This document shows, in pieces, positions 17,595 through 25,084 of a stretch of 25,084 bases of DNA. This DNA is from Asparagopsis taxiformis (taxonomy: Eukaryota; Rhodophyta; Florideophyceae; Bonnemaisoniales; Bonnemaisoniaceae), in the NCBI GenBank assembly GCA_030407315.1, contig JALQPE010002511.1:1-25084 (forward strand), read 5' to 3'. Numbering within the stretch: the first letter of the stretch is position 1; each line of letters starts with the position of its first letter. Position numbers and translations under genes: made by a program. The notes under the pieces were generated by a model that saw only the letters and a list, made by a program, of their open reading frames with translations, did not search any database and was not told the origin of the DNA.

Positions 17595-19327
17595 ATGAAA
17601 CGAACAGCTGTTCGGAAGAAAGGTACACCTCGAAGAACCCGGAGAAGGTTTGAATCATTGCCAATCCCATACGAAAGTGGGACAAGGCACGAAAATGGGG
17701 AACCCCGCTAGTTTCGAACGAAACATTCGAGGTTCACGCCGATATACCGGACGAAAACGTCGGAAAAGCATCTGCTGAAGACGAGAATATTTCTAGTGGC
17801 AATGGAGAAGAGCACATTGGATTTTTTGAGGCTGGAAAAGTTACCAGAGAAGAAGAAACGATAGGCTCTGAGGAAAGCTCGGCCGAGAGCTGTGATGACC
17901 ACGACGGAGAAGAGGCAGCGGAAGATGACCGCGGACTTGTGGATAAACTGCTGACCTGGCCAGTATTCTCTGCAATAATATTGCTTAGTGGAACGCTACG
18001 GATGAAACGCAAGGACTATGAAGGTATGCGTGAGATGTCTAATTTCAAGCGGGACATTTCGGATCAAGCACCCAGCGACTCGTACATGAGGAAAGTCATT
18101 TTACCGTTCATTCTGAAAACATGTTTCCCACAAAGCATGGATACAACGTGTGAAATAGATGTAACAAAAAGCGGCTCTAGGCTTGGAAAGATGTCTCCAG
18201 GACTGTCCAGTAGCCGTAGAGCTCATTGTACTACATCGGTACGAGTCGTGCTACCGAGCACATGGGCGGAAAGGGATATACAGACCGGACCCATTCTGGA
18301 CTGCATAAAGTCTAGTAAAAGGGATAGTAGTGATGAAAGAGAAGATGAAGCATATCAAATTGCTTCAGAAAGTATTGAAAACTCTTTCATTGTCAAATGC
18401 CGTTCAGCTGTTCTGAATGACCCATTCCATCGCATTTCGGTAAGTGCATCAGATCATGACGGTCACAAGATGCACAGAAAGGTATACGCCCGACATGGAG
18501 ACGAGTTGAGGATCATATGTATGCCGACGACAAATCAAGAGGCCCTGGTGGCTAAGCTGGGAGGAGCCAGAACGAAACAGGGAAAGAACATCGAAACTGG
18601 AAAGAATTCTAGGAGCAGAAGAAGTTTTACAGCAAGGAGTGACTGGAGAATTGAAGCTATCATCATTGCAAGTTATCTTGCAACCGGAGAAGAACAACAA
18701 GAATCAAATATGGAAGATGTGATAGGCCCGCAAATCGATGCAATGGAAGAAACTGAGAAAAGAAATGCGAGGCGTGTCGTCTCCACCACAACGCTCGACG
18801 GAGAACATTGCAACAATGATATTCGGGCAGGTGACGCTATCACTCTGTTTCGGCCAAAAAGTAAGTCTGATGGGAGCACATTTGAAGAGTTACTACTCGT
18901 GAACAGACATCTGAAAAAGGGACGCTCTGAACATGCGACTTTTCTCATTTGTTCCACAAGGGGAGCAACTGGGCAGCTACATCGCGAACAAATTCGGGTG
19001 AAAGACGTCCAGCTCATAGGAGCTCCAGACAAGAGGTCTAGATGGCACCCCGGCTCTAAACGTATGGATGCCTGCAGTGAGGGGAATCTTTCAGATGGCA
19101 GGAAATATATCGTATACCGATTTCTGCTATATGCTGATGACTTCCAGCCGTTCACAAGCCGGAAAGGAAGTTTTGGTGGCTGCTATATGCTTCCATTAGG
19201 CATACAGCCAAGCAAGAGAGCAAGCTTCCACGCAGTCCGCGTTCTTGGATTCGTTCCCCCGGGAGTTTCAACAAATGTTGTAATTGAGAGAGTTGTACCC
19301 GACATTGTGAAGGGAAGTACATGTTGA
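17595..19327 (+). pseudogene. Transposase-like gene, one frameshift, truncated by copia
   Basis: The ATG at 17595 opens a very basic N-terminus (MKRTAVRKKGTPRRTRRRF, a likely nuclear signal). This frame stops at TAG near 17712, but the text continues one base back in the frame that is open from 17654 to 19327, so one base seems lost near 17700. An acidic segment (about 17730-17940: EEETIGSEESSAESCDDHDG) precedes the long ORF. The C-terminal block YRFLLYADDFQPF, then SFGGCYMLPLGI and LGFVPPGVSTNVVIERVVPD resembles the first catalytic-Asp region of TNP2/CMC and KDZ-type transposases (Asp-Gly/Asp-Phe-x-Pro-Phe, aromatic-rich strand, then PPG/PGP). The last residues come from the copia LTR: TGT TGA gives Cys-stop. 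The rest of the catalytic domain is missing. Family assignment is by motif memory, without a search. Confidence 0.55.
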
Positions 19328-19809
19328 AACGAATTGGTCGCTTACCGAGCGTTTACTGAATCTGCGAGCTCACTACATAATTTGTATTCTCGCCGAGGTG
19401 CGCCGGCGGTGCTAAGGACAGCCTGTTCAAGGCTGCTCCAGACAGACTGTCACTGACAGTCTGTCCTAGCAAGCACCCGCTGCCAATCTGGTACACGTGG
19501 GCTTCTCTATCATATCATCCACACGTGTACACTTATCATAACATTTTCCCTCTGCCATGATGGCAACCCATCTTGGCATTTCTAATTACTAATTGAAACT
19601 ATGACAAACAAATTGAAACTTCAGACGCTAATATCTCCATGAAGAAAGGTCGTAGAAGCTTCGGAGAAGTTGCTACCCGACTAATTCGGGCACGCTGAAC
19701 ACGATGAGATAGGTTTCAGAGCGCTCAGACCACTCCTTCATAGAGAAATCGAGGGTCAAAGTTTTCTCACGTAATTGAGCCCCTCAGGGCCAATTCCAGT
19801 GCTTCAACA
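19322..19809 (-). repeat. Copia 3' LTR
   Basis: Its ends are 7-bp inverted repeats, TGTTGAA at 19322 and TTCAACA at 19803-19809. The 488-bp body carries two CACGTG boxes (19494 and 19522) and a GACAGACTGTCA palindrome. The polypurine tract abuts the right edge, as expected for the 3' LTR of a minus-strand copy. The flanking GTACA (19317-19321) should be the target duplication. Confidence 0.8.
19441..19465. repeat. Perfect 12-bp inverted repeat in copia LTR
   Basis: GACAGACTGTCA and its exact complement flank a single central base. It lies within the LTR and could be a dimeric factor site or form a small hairpin in the RNA. Confidence 0.6.
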
Positions 19810-22800
19810 CTCCCCCTCTTTGACCTTCTCGATTAATGATTTGGTAGTTACCCCCATAAGTTCACGAAGCTTGACGAACTGAATCCTTTGCAGAGGCTTA
19901 GTGAGGACATCCGCTACCATATCAGATGTTGGACAGTAGTCGATATCGAACATTCCTTCGAGGAGGCAATCCCGGACAAAGTGATACCGAATGTCGATAT
20001 GCTTTGTGCGGGTTCCAGAAGCATCGTTCCTAGCCATTTTGATAGATCCTTGATTATCCACATTGATGAGGATAGGATCTGCAGGATTTGTACTGCTGCT
20101 GAAACCAACGATGTTTCTCAGCCAGATTGCCTCCTTCACTGCTGCACTGAGAGCCATGTATTCGGCTTCTGAGGAAGACTGGGCTACACAGCCTTGCTTA
20201 CGAGACTTCCAGCTCACCGCTCCTCCAGCCATCTTGAAGACATAGCCACTGGTCGACTTCCGGTTGATAGTACAACCGCCCCAGTCCGAGTCGCTGTACC
20301 CGACTGGTGCAAGTGTTGCTGTAGCTTTATACATCACGCCAAAGTCCCGTGTACCAGCGATGTAGCGTAGGACACGTTTAACGGCTACCCAGAGAGCTTT
20401 TGTCGGGGCCTCAACGAACTGTGCAAGTCTCCCAACGGCAAATGCGATGTCAGGGCGAGTTCCCACCGCTAGGTACATCAGGCTGCCAATTGCTCTGCGA
20501 TAGAGCGTAGAGTCGATGGGCTCAGTTTCTGTATCCGCGACGGAGATCTGAGCTTGCATTGGCGTAACAACCGGACTTGCATTTTCCATTCCAAACCGTT
20601 CCAATACCTTCTCAGCGTAGCGAGACTGGTTCAAGTGTAGCAGTCCTTTCGAGGTGTTGCGCGCAATCTCTAGTCCAAGACATACCCGAGCTCTACCACA
20701 ATCCTTCATCTCGAAACGCTTGCTGAACTCTGCTTTCAGCTCATCCAACATATCTCTACTGCTTGAAGCAAGAAGAATATCGTCGACGTATAGTGCAATG
20801 ATGATCATAGAGTCGTCACGATACCTGACATAGAAACATGGATCGTACGGAGAGCTCTGGAAGTCGAGCTGTGAAATGAGAAAGTCATCGATCTTAGCAT
20901 GCCACTGCCTCGGAGCTTGTTTGAGTCCGTATAGAGCCTTTTGCAGTTTGCAGACATGGTCTGGATGCTTCGAGTCGATGAATCCCTCCGGCTGCTCCAT
21001 GAAGATGTCCTGCTCGAGATCTCCGTAGAGAAAGGCTGTTTTGACGTCCATTTGGTCGCAGTGCAAATCGTGGTGGACAGTGAGCGCAAAGAACATGCGA
21101 AGGGTACAGAACTGGACAACGGGGGCATAAGTCTCGGAGTAGTCGATGCCGTACTTCTGCTGGAATCCTCGAGTTACGAGTCGAGCTTTGTGTTTGATCG
21201 AGTGCTCACCAGTTTCACTCACAACATCTTTGCGTTTGAAGACCCACTTCGAAGTGAGGAGGTTGAGAGCTTCACTGCGGGGGACCAGAATCCAGGTGCT
21301 ATTTGCTTCGAGGGAATCCATCTCGGACTGAATGGCCTCAATCCAGAGATCTTTTTCCTCCCCCTTGGTCACCTCAGTGAAGGTAAGAAGATGTTCCGGA
21401 GTGGTATCAGCAGTAGTGGAGACAAGGGCAGTTGTTTTCCACCACTCACCCGGAGGTTTACGAGATCGAGAAGATTTACGCGGAGCGTTAAGGAGAGACT
21501 CATCAGTAGATGCTGAGGGAGTTGGTGGAGGAGATTGAGGTTGTGGAGCGTTGGTGTCAGAGTCAGAGTCCGAATGGGATGAAGGAGGAGTATCCTGTTT
21601 GGTAGAGAGACCAGACTTGCTGTCTCCATCCCATGGCTCAGTATTGGACTCAGGAGCAGCATCAACGCTGTTGTAGTCTGTATCAGAAGATGGTAAACGC
21701 TTCTTCTGCAGCTCGTCGAACACTACGTCTCGCGACACAACGACCTTTTCATTTGCTGTGTCCCATAGTTTGTAGGCTTTCTGGGAGCTTGCGTATCCAA
21801 GCATAATTGCTTCCTTTGCCCGCAAATCAAGGGTCTGAAGAAGTTTATCAGGCGTTTTGTACCAGCATCTACTTCCGAACGTTCGCATATGAGCAATACT
21901 CGGTTTCCTACCATACCAGATCTCATACGGAGTATTTCCTGTTGGCAGGGAGCGGCTGGTGACACGGTTACGAATGTAGGCAGCACAGGAGAGTGCTTCT
22001 GCCCAGAACTCGAATGGGGTGTTGCTGTGATGGAGCATGGCACGAATTTGATCTTTGAGGGTTCTGTTCATTCTCTCTGCCACACCATTCTGTTGCGGAG
22101 TGTATGCGCAGGTGGTCTGACGTTTGATTCCTTGGCTGTCGAGGAAGGAGGTAAAGTCGTTTGAGAAGAACTCTCCCCCTCCATCCGAGCGTAGTTGGCG
22201 GAGTTTACAACCAGTTTGCGTTTCAGCAATGCGCAGGAATCTCTGGAAGGAGTCGAAGCAATCGGACTTACGGTGGAGCGGGTATACCGTTAGCCATCGG
22301 GACTTGTCATCGATGAATGTCACAAAGTATCGAGCTCCCCCTTTCGAGAGTACTTCCATCGGCCCTGCCAGATCTGTGTGAACCAACTGGAGTAGCTCAG
22401 ATGCTCTCGTTTCAGAGAGCTTTGGAATAGCTGCTCGGGGCATTTTGCCGGTTATGCATCCTTCACATGGGGCACCTGCATCTGATTTCTGAGATTTGAT
22501 TCGGAGGCCCTTCACGGCAGATAGCTGTTCCATGCGTGAGATACCGGATTTGTTGACATGCCCGAGCCGCTCGTGCCAGAGCTGTAGCGAGGCCACACAG
22601 GCTGTTTGCTGCACATGATCTTTTGGGGCCTCTGACGAGAAGAGATCAATGGCATAGAGTCCCTTGCTTCTCCGTCCAGTGGCTATCGGTTTGTTGTTCT
22701 GAGTCAGGATGACTGTATTGTTATTGAACTGCACCGATATGCCTCGAGTAGTGAGGGTGCTGACGGAGATGAGAGAAAATACAAAAGAGGGAACGTGGAG

Positions 22801-23886
22801 GACGTCACGAAGTATGCACTGTTTTATTTCCCCATATAGAGAGATCATTAAACGAACATCACCACGGCCGACTGCCATTGAGGTAGACTTATCTCCCAGA
22901 GTTACGGAGAACGGTGTTATTTCCTTATAGGAAACAAACATGGAGCGATCGAAGGTCATGTGAGAGGTGGCAGCAGAGTCTATGTACCAAGTTGATGTAT
23001 GAAGAGATCCAGGAGTAGTTGACATGAGGCAAACATACTCTTTCTCTTCATCATTATGGAAAGTAGACGCGGAAACAGAGTTTGATGGAGGATTGCCTTC
23101 TGAATCGGTGAGAGTAACCATGGCAGAAGGTTTAGACCGTGCAGGCCGAGAGCGGGATGGACGGCCATACTTTTGCCAACAATACGGTTCAGTGTGGTTG
23201 GTACGACCGCAATGAGTGCATTTCTTTCGGTTACTGCCGGGCTGTTTCCCAGACCTGGATAATAATGCAGCTGAGTCAGAAGAAGAGCTTCCAGGTTTCA
23301 AAATAGAAGCTCTACGTTCCTCCTGAAGAAGGAGACTTCGGACTTTGTCGAAGGTGAATGTAGGATCCTCATCACCTATAGCATCAAGAGCAGTAATGAG
23401 TGTCTGGAAGGAAGAAGGAAGGCCATTGAGGACAGCCATAGCCATTTCCTTGTCGTCGATGATCACGCCCATAGAGCTGAGGACCGAGGCCATCTGTCGA
23501 ACACGATTAATGTAGACGAGCATCTGTTCACCGGGCTTCATAGTGGCAGTATAGAAATCACGCCTTGCAGCTAGTTTGTTTAGGAGAGTGTGCCTTTGGT
23601 GCACGTTACAGATCTCCTGCCACATTTCCAGAGCAGTAGTGGTGTGTGAGACGTTCTTGAGCATCTCATCAGACAACGTGATCCCGATGGTCATCCGAGC
23701 AGTTTTGTCTTTGCGAAGCCACTTGGACAGTGCTTCCTGTTCTGCCGGGCGTGGAGGACGTAGGTCAGGATCGATCATTTCGTCCACCTCGCGGTGTCCG
23801 AGGATGAGCTCCATCTTTTGCTTCCATGAGTGGAAGTTGGAGTAGTCCAGCTTTTCAATGCGAATGCCGGATGAATTGCTCTCCAT
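19804..23886 (-). CDS. gag-pol: Ty1/copia gag-pol polyprotein, intact
   Basis: A 1360-residue single ORF with ATG at 23886. Gag (UBN2/Retrotran_gag-type) spans residues 1-245, with the zinc knuckle CTHCGRTNHTEPYC at 223-236. The protease motif is WYIDSAATSH (D303), Ala replacing the usual Gly as in some copia elements such as Tnt1. Integrase: HHCC (H438, H443, C474, C477) and D505, D568, E604 with exact 35-residue spacing. A Ser/Asp/Pro-rich linker covers 730-810. RT: QMDVKTAFLYGDL (D947) and YVDD (1033-1036). RNase H: SDSDWGG, SSSEAEYMAL and VDNQGS (about 1198-1280). The stop TGA lies inside the 3' LTR. All catalytic residues are present with no frameshift, so this is the youngest-looking part of the window and may be competent as an enzyme source, though without a 5' LTR promoter. 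Confidence 0.95.
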   Translation of the reverse strand: MESNSSGIRIEKLDYSNFHSWKQKMELILGHREVDEMIDPDLRPPRPAEQEALSKWLRKDKTARMTIGITLSDEMLKNVSHTTTALEMWQEICNVHQRHTLLNKLAARRDFYTATMKPGEQMLVYINRVRQMASVLSSMGVIIDDKEMAMAVLNGLPSSFQTLITALDAIGDEDPTFTFDKVRSLLLQEERRASILKPGSSSSDSAALLSRSGKQPGSNRKKCTHCGRTNHTEPYCWQKYGRPSRSRPARSKPSAMVTLTDSEGNPPSNSVSASTFHNDEEKEYVCLMSTTPGSLHTSTWYIDSAATSHMTFDRSMFVSYKEITPFSVTLGDKSTSMAVGRGDVRLMISLYGEIKQCILRDVLHVPSFVFSLISVSTLTTRGISVQFNNNTVILTQNNKPIATGRRSKGLYAIDLFSSEAPKDHVQQTACVASLQLWHERLGHVNKSGISRMEQLSAVKGLRIKSQKSDAGAPCEGCITGKMPRAAIPKLSETRASELLQLVHTDLAGPMEVLSKGGARYFVTFIDDKSRWLTVYPLHRKSDCFDSFQRFLRIAETQTGCKLRQLRSDGGGEFFSNDFTSFLDSQGIKRQTTCAYTPQQNGVAERMNRTLKDQIRAMLHHSNTPFEFWAEALSCAAYIRNRVTSRSLPTGNTPYEIWYGRKPSIAHMRTFGSRCWYKTPDKLLQTLDLRAKEAIMLGYASSQKAYKLWDTANEKVVVSRDVVFDELQKKRLPSSDTDYNSVDAAPESNTEPWDGDSKSGLSTKQDTPPSSHSDSDSDTNAPQPQSPPPTPSASTDESLLNAPRKSSRSRKPPGEWWKTTALVSTTADTTPEHLLTFTEVTKGEEKDLWIEAIQSEMDSLEANSTWILVPRSEALNLLTSKWVFKRKDVVSETGEHSIKHKARLVTRGFQQKYGIDYSETYAPVVQFCTLRMFFALTVHHDLHCDQMDVKTAFLYGDLEQDIFMEQPEGFIDSKHPDHVCKLQKALYGLKQAPRQWHAKIDDFLISQLDFQSSPYDPCFYVRYRDDSMIIIALYVDDILLASSSRDMLDELKAEFSKRFEMKDCGRARVCLGLEIARNTSKGLLHLNQSRYAEKVLERFGMENASPVVTPMQAQISVADTETEPIDSTLYRRAIGSLMYLAVGTRPDIAFAVGRLAQFVEAPTKALWVAVKRVLRYIAGTRDFGVMYKATATLAPVGYSDSDWGGCTINRKSTSGYVFKMAGGAVSWKSRKQGCVAQSSSEAEYMALSAAVKEAIWLRNIVGFSSSTNPADPILINVDNQGSIKMARNDASGTRTKHIDIRYHFVRDCLLEGMFDIDYCPTSDMVADVLTKPLQRIQFVKLRELMGVTTKSLIEKVKEGEC
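19810..19821 (-). other. Copia polypurine tract
   Basis: On the minus strand AAAGAGGGGGAG runs directly into the LTR start TGTTGAA. This is the plus-strand DNA primer of copia reverse transcription, and it overlaps the last codons of the polyprotein. Confidence 0.8.
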
Positions 23887-24060
23887 GGCTCTGTATTATG
23901 TCTTATCTGTTCGACCCTTCCCAAGTGGACAACCGATAGTCGTCTAGGACCAAGCTGGGATCTATAGGATAAAGACTTTTAGCTAAGAGCAAGATGAGTG
24001 GAGAACAAGAAAACAAGGTTTATCAAAGAGAAATCAGCTAGATTTCTATTGTGTCTAGAG
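23887..24060 (-). other. Copia leader remnant and junction to host DNA
   Basis: No ORF. It should hold the primer-binding site and the end of the 5' LTR, but neither is clear. TTGGTCCTAGACG (minus, near 23955-23943) is the only TGG-bearing candidate. Host sequence of the zinc-finger gene begins by 24071, so a deletion or join lies here. Confidence 0.45.
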
Positions 24061-24070
24061 AAGAGGAGTA

Positions 24071-24587
24071 CTACTTATCGGAGGAGGAAGAAGCCTTAGA
24101 GGCTTTAGCGGCTTTGAGAGTCTTCTCGATGCCACGGTGGCGACTACCGCGGAGGTGGTTGTCGAACTCGCTCTGGGTGCGAACGATGACACCGCAGGGC
24201 TTGCAGACCTTGAGACCACCTTCCTTGAGGCGTTCGATAGTCTTCTTATGTCTAGAGCCGCTGAAGTGTGCGACTCTAGACTCGGCGGAGTTGAGAAAGA
24301 CGTTGCAGTGATGGCACCTCGAGCGGTTTGCCTTCTTGTGAGCGGCGTACTTCTTCTTGTTATCCCTCCTTTCGGCGATGCTGTAGGCTTTGCGGAAGAC
24401 CCGGTCTTGAAGAGACTCCCCCTCGCGACGAAGCCTGGGAGGCTGCTCGTCGGTGCGCGGTTCCACGCGGTCTTCGTCACTGCTAGACACTGCAGAGAGA
24501 AGAGAACAAGAGAGTTAGAAGTTATACCGATCAATACTAAGGTCTAAACCTTGAAATAGACCGAAAGGTGAAAGGTATAAACTTACT
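24071..24587 (-). CDS. Two-finger U1-type (matrin-like) C2H2 zinc-finger protein
   Basis: A small, very basic protein of 139 residues. Two U1-type fingers: C59-x2-C62...H75-x5-H81 (CHHCNVFLNSAESRVAHFSG) and C96-x2-C99...H112-x5-H118 (CKPCGVIVRTQSEFDNHLRG), both with GSRH at the distal His. This class binds double-stranded or structured RNA and acts in splicing, ribosome biogenesis or RNA export. An acidic Ser/Asp N-terminus, a Lys-rich segment (RRDNKKKYAAHKKANRSR) and a Lys/Ser tail frame them. No ATG precedes the ORF in frame. A spliceosomal intron (24490-24586) ends immediately before TGTCTAGC, and joining to the upstream exon ending CCACAA creates ATG TCT AGC, so the A of the start codon is at 24587 and TG at 24489-24488. 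Stop TAG at 24073-24071. It is not frameshifted and is probably a live gene. Confidence 0.82.
24490..24586 (-). other. 97-nt spliceosomal intron splitting the start codon
   Basis: The donor is GTAAGT at 24586-24581. The branch-like CTAAC is at 24518-24514, 25 nt from the acceptor. A strong pyrimidine tract ends in CTCTCTGCAG at 24490. Removal fuses A with TG. The exon upstream has no other ATG in the 130 bases examined. Confidence 0.7.
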
Positions 24588-24720
24588 TGTGGAAACAGTT
24601 GACAATAAAACCAAACGTTTGATGAGTTTATTCGGTGATATGTAAAGGCTATAACGCTATACCGATCAGGACAAGGTCACTGTCTTACAAGAGCAGGACC
24701 GAGTTGAGAAAGGTATAGAC
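24523..24720. repeat. Two diverged copies of a 60-bp module around the zinc-finger 5' region
   Basis: Both modules begin TATACCGATCA (24523 and 24658, 135 bp apart), carry AAGGTC and GACCG inside, and end GAAAGGTATA (about 24570 and 24707). One copy lies in the intron and the other in the promoter/5' flank. They may be a duplicated regulatory cassette or the trace of an intron duplication. Confidence 0.5.
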
Positions 24721-24727
24721 TAGCCAA

Positions 24728-24735
24728 TATAAAAG
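24728..24735 (+). promoter_or_regulatory. Upstream TATA box of the Pol III unit
   Basis: TATAAAAG preceded by CCAA, about 40 bases upstream of the RNA body. In plants and several protists tRNA and U6 genes use a TATA at about -30, so the spacing fits. Read on the other strand, the same AT-rich spot could serve the divergent zinc-finger gene. Confidence 0.4.
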
Positions 24736-24766
24736 CAAAGGTCGATTCCAGTAATTGGGCCTTGAA

Positions 24767-24855
24767 TGGCCCGGTAGCCGAGTCGGTTGGACGGTCCACG
24801 GCGATGTATAGATCCTTGGTTCAAACCCCAGCAACGCCGCTGGCCAAACTTTTTT
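24767..24855 (+). ncRNA. Pol III-type unit, tRNA-derived small RNA or SINE head
   Basis: TAGCCGAGTCGG (24775-24786) fits the A-box consensus TRGCNNAGNNGG exactly. GGTTCAAACCC (24818-24828) fits the B box. T6 at 24850-24855 is a Pol III terminator, and TATAAAAG lies upstream at 24728. D-arm (GCCG/CGGT) and T-arm (one mismatch) form, but a canonical acceptor and anticodon stem do not: there are about eight extra bases after the T-arm, and CGGCG/CGCCG pairs internally instead. TGGCC...GGCCA closes the whole. It could be a SINE head, a tRNA pseudogene (Leu/Ser-like A box) or a dedicated small RNA. Confidence 0.5.
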
Positions 24856-24918
24856 CTTACGCGAACCCCAGATAAAAGAATGATGTCACCTGATGACGAT
24901 GACCCGGAAACGGATGGC

Positions 24919-25084
24919 AAGATGACAGAGTGTCAGTGTGACACAGTGTGGATGACAGGATGTCAGTGTCAGTGACAGGATGACACAGTGTCGGCGCGGA
25001 GCGGCGACAGAGGTGCGGCGCGGCGACAGAGGTGCGCGCGCCGCGACAGAGGTCGGCGCTGGCGACAGAGGTGCGGCGCGGCGA
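24919..25084. repeat. Two adjoining minisatellites, running off the window
   Basis: 24919-25000 repeats GATGACAG(A/G)(A/G)TGTCAGTGT-type words of about 12-18 bp with internal TGACA/TGTCA symmetry. From about 25004 the unit changes to GGCGACAGAGGTGCGGCGC, about 19-20 bp, four or more copies, very GC-rich. The shared GACAG core suggests that the second grew out of the first. The end is not in the window. Confidence 0.75.

Larger units (their letters stand above)
14987..19321 (+). mobile_element. CACTA/KDZ-like DNA transposon, left part only
   Basis: The left end reads CACTACTGTGTCTG. It is preceded by TAG as the possible 3-bp target duplication and interrupts an otherwise open antisense ORF. 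Behind it come a 1.2 kb array of short direct and inverted repeats resembling CACTA subterminal repeats, a spacer, and a transposase-like gene running the same way. The copia LTR truncates it at 19322. The right terminus is not in the window, so the inverted-repeat test cannot be done. Calling the superfamily rests on the terminus, the subterminal array and one protein motif block. Confidence 0.5.
19322..24060 (-). mobile_element. Ty1/copia retrotransposon, intact pol, 5' LTR missing
   Basis: Minus-strand element with a 3' LTR at 19322-19809, a polypurine tract, and one uninterrupted gag-pol ORF. The domain order PR-IN-RT-RH identifies copia (Pseudoviridae). Upstream of the gag ATG (23886) only about 170 bases remain before host DNA. 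They contain no LTR-like sequence (no TTTCAACA end, no similarity to the 3' LTR), so the 5' LTR is gone. The right boundary is approximate. Confidence 0.88.

Noticed and set aside
19888..23215. Plus-strand ORFs opposite the copia polyprotein
   Set aside because: They are shadows of the intact minus-strand gene with no family features.
23941..24060. Diverged copia 5' LTR in the leader
   Set aside because: No similarity to 19322-19809, no TTCAACA end, and too little space for a 488-bp LTR before the zinc-finger gene.
24055..24534. 159-codon minus ORF overlapping the zinc-finger gene
   Set aside because: It is in another frame, reads through the intron, and lacks the Cys/His pattern.
24767..24846. 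Functional tRNA gene
   Set aside because: Acceptor stem pairs only four of seven in canonical register, and the anticodon stem fails.

Overview
This is eukaryotic nuclear DNA. It holds two LTR retrotransposons (one Ty3/gypsy chromovirus, one Ty1/copia), a spliceosomal intron with a GTAAGT donor, a CTAAC branch site and a CTGCAG acceptor, a broken homeobox gene, and a Pol III-type transcription unit. Base composition is near balanced and the one clear host gene is small with one short intron. That suits a compact, repeat-invaded protist or alga (a red alga or an oomycete-like lineage would fit), but the sequence alone does not fix the taxon.

Layout. 1-5186 is low-activity host DNA with three broken protein genes: an unrecognised plus-strand gene (1-1036), a plus-strand C2-domain gene (from 1175) and a minus-strand homeobox gene (5186 down to 2845). 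Each reads as sensible protein only if the frame changes several times, and I saw no in-frame nonsense codon between the shifts. 5592-14986 is a Ty3/gypsy chromovirus: 5' LTR, gag with a zinc knuckle, protease-RT-RNase H, integrase with a GPF motif, and a C-terminal chromodomain. It is followed by a long antisense ORF (13338-14966). No 3' LTR is visible.

At 14987 a second element begins with CACTA. It is read here as a CACTA/CMC- or KDZ-like DNA transposon: a 1.2 kb array of short GGCAGTA...TACTGCC inverted repeats (15013-16230), an unassigned spacer holding a near-perfect 78-bp palindrome and a 27-bp duplication, then a transposase-like gene from 17595. That gene is cut at 19321 by a minus-strand copia element (19322 to about 24050). 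The copia element has a 3' LTR, a polypurine tract and one intact 1360-residue polyprotein, but no 5' LTR. The layout is therefore nested: chromovirus, interrupted by a DNA transposon, interrupted by copia.

From 24071 host DNA returns abruptly: a minus-strand gene for a small U1-type zinc-finger protein whose start codon appears to be assembled by splicing, a compact Pol III-like unit (TATA, A box, B box, T6), and tandem minisatellites running off the end. The right halves of the copia element, the DNA transposon and the chromovirus are all missing between about 23890 and 24070. That implies a deletion or rearrangement, or an assembly join.
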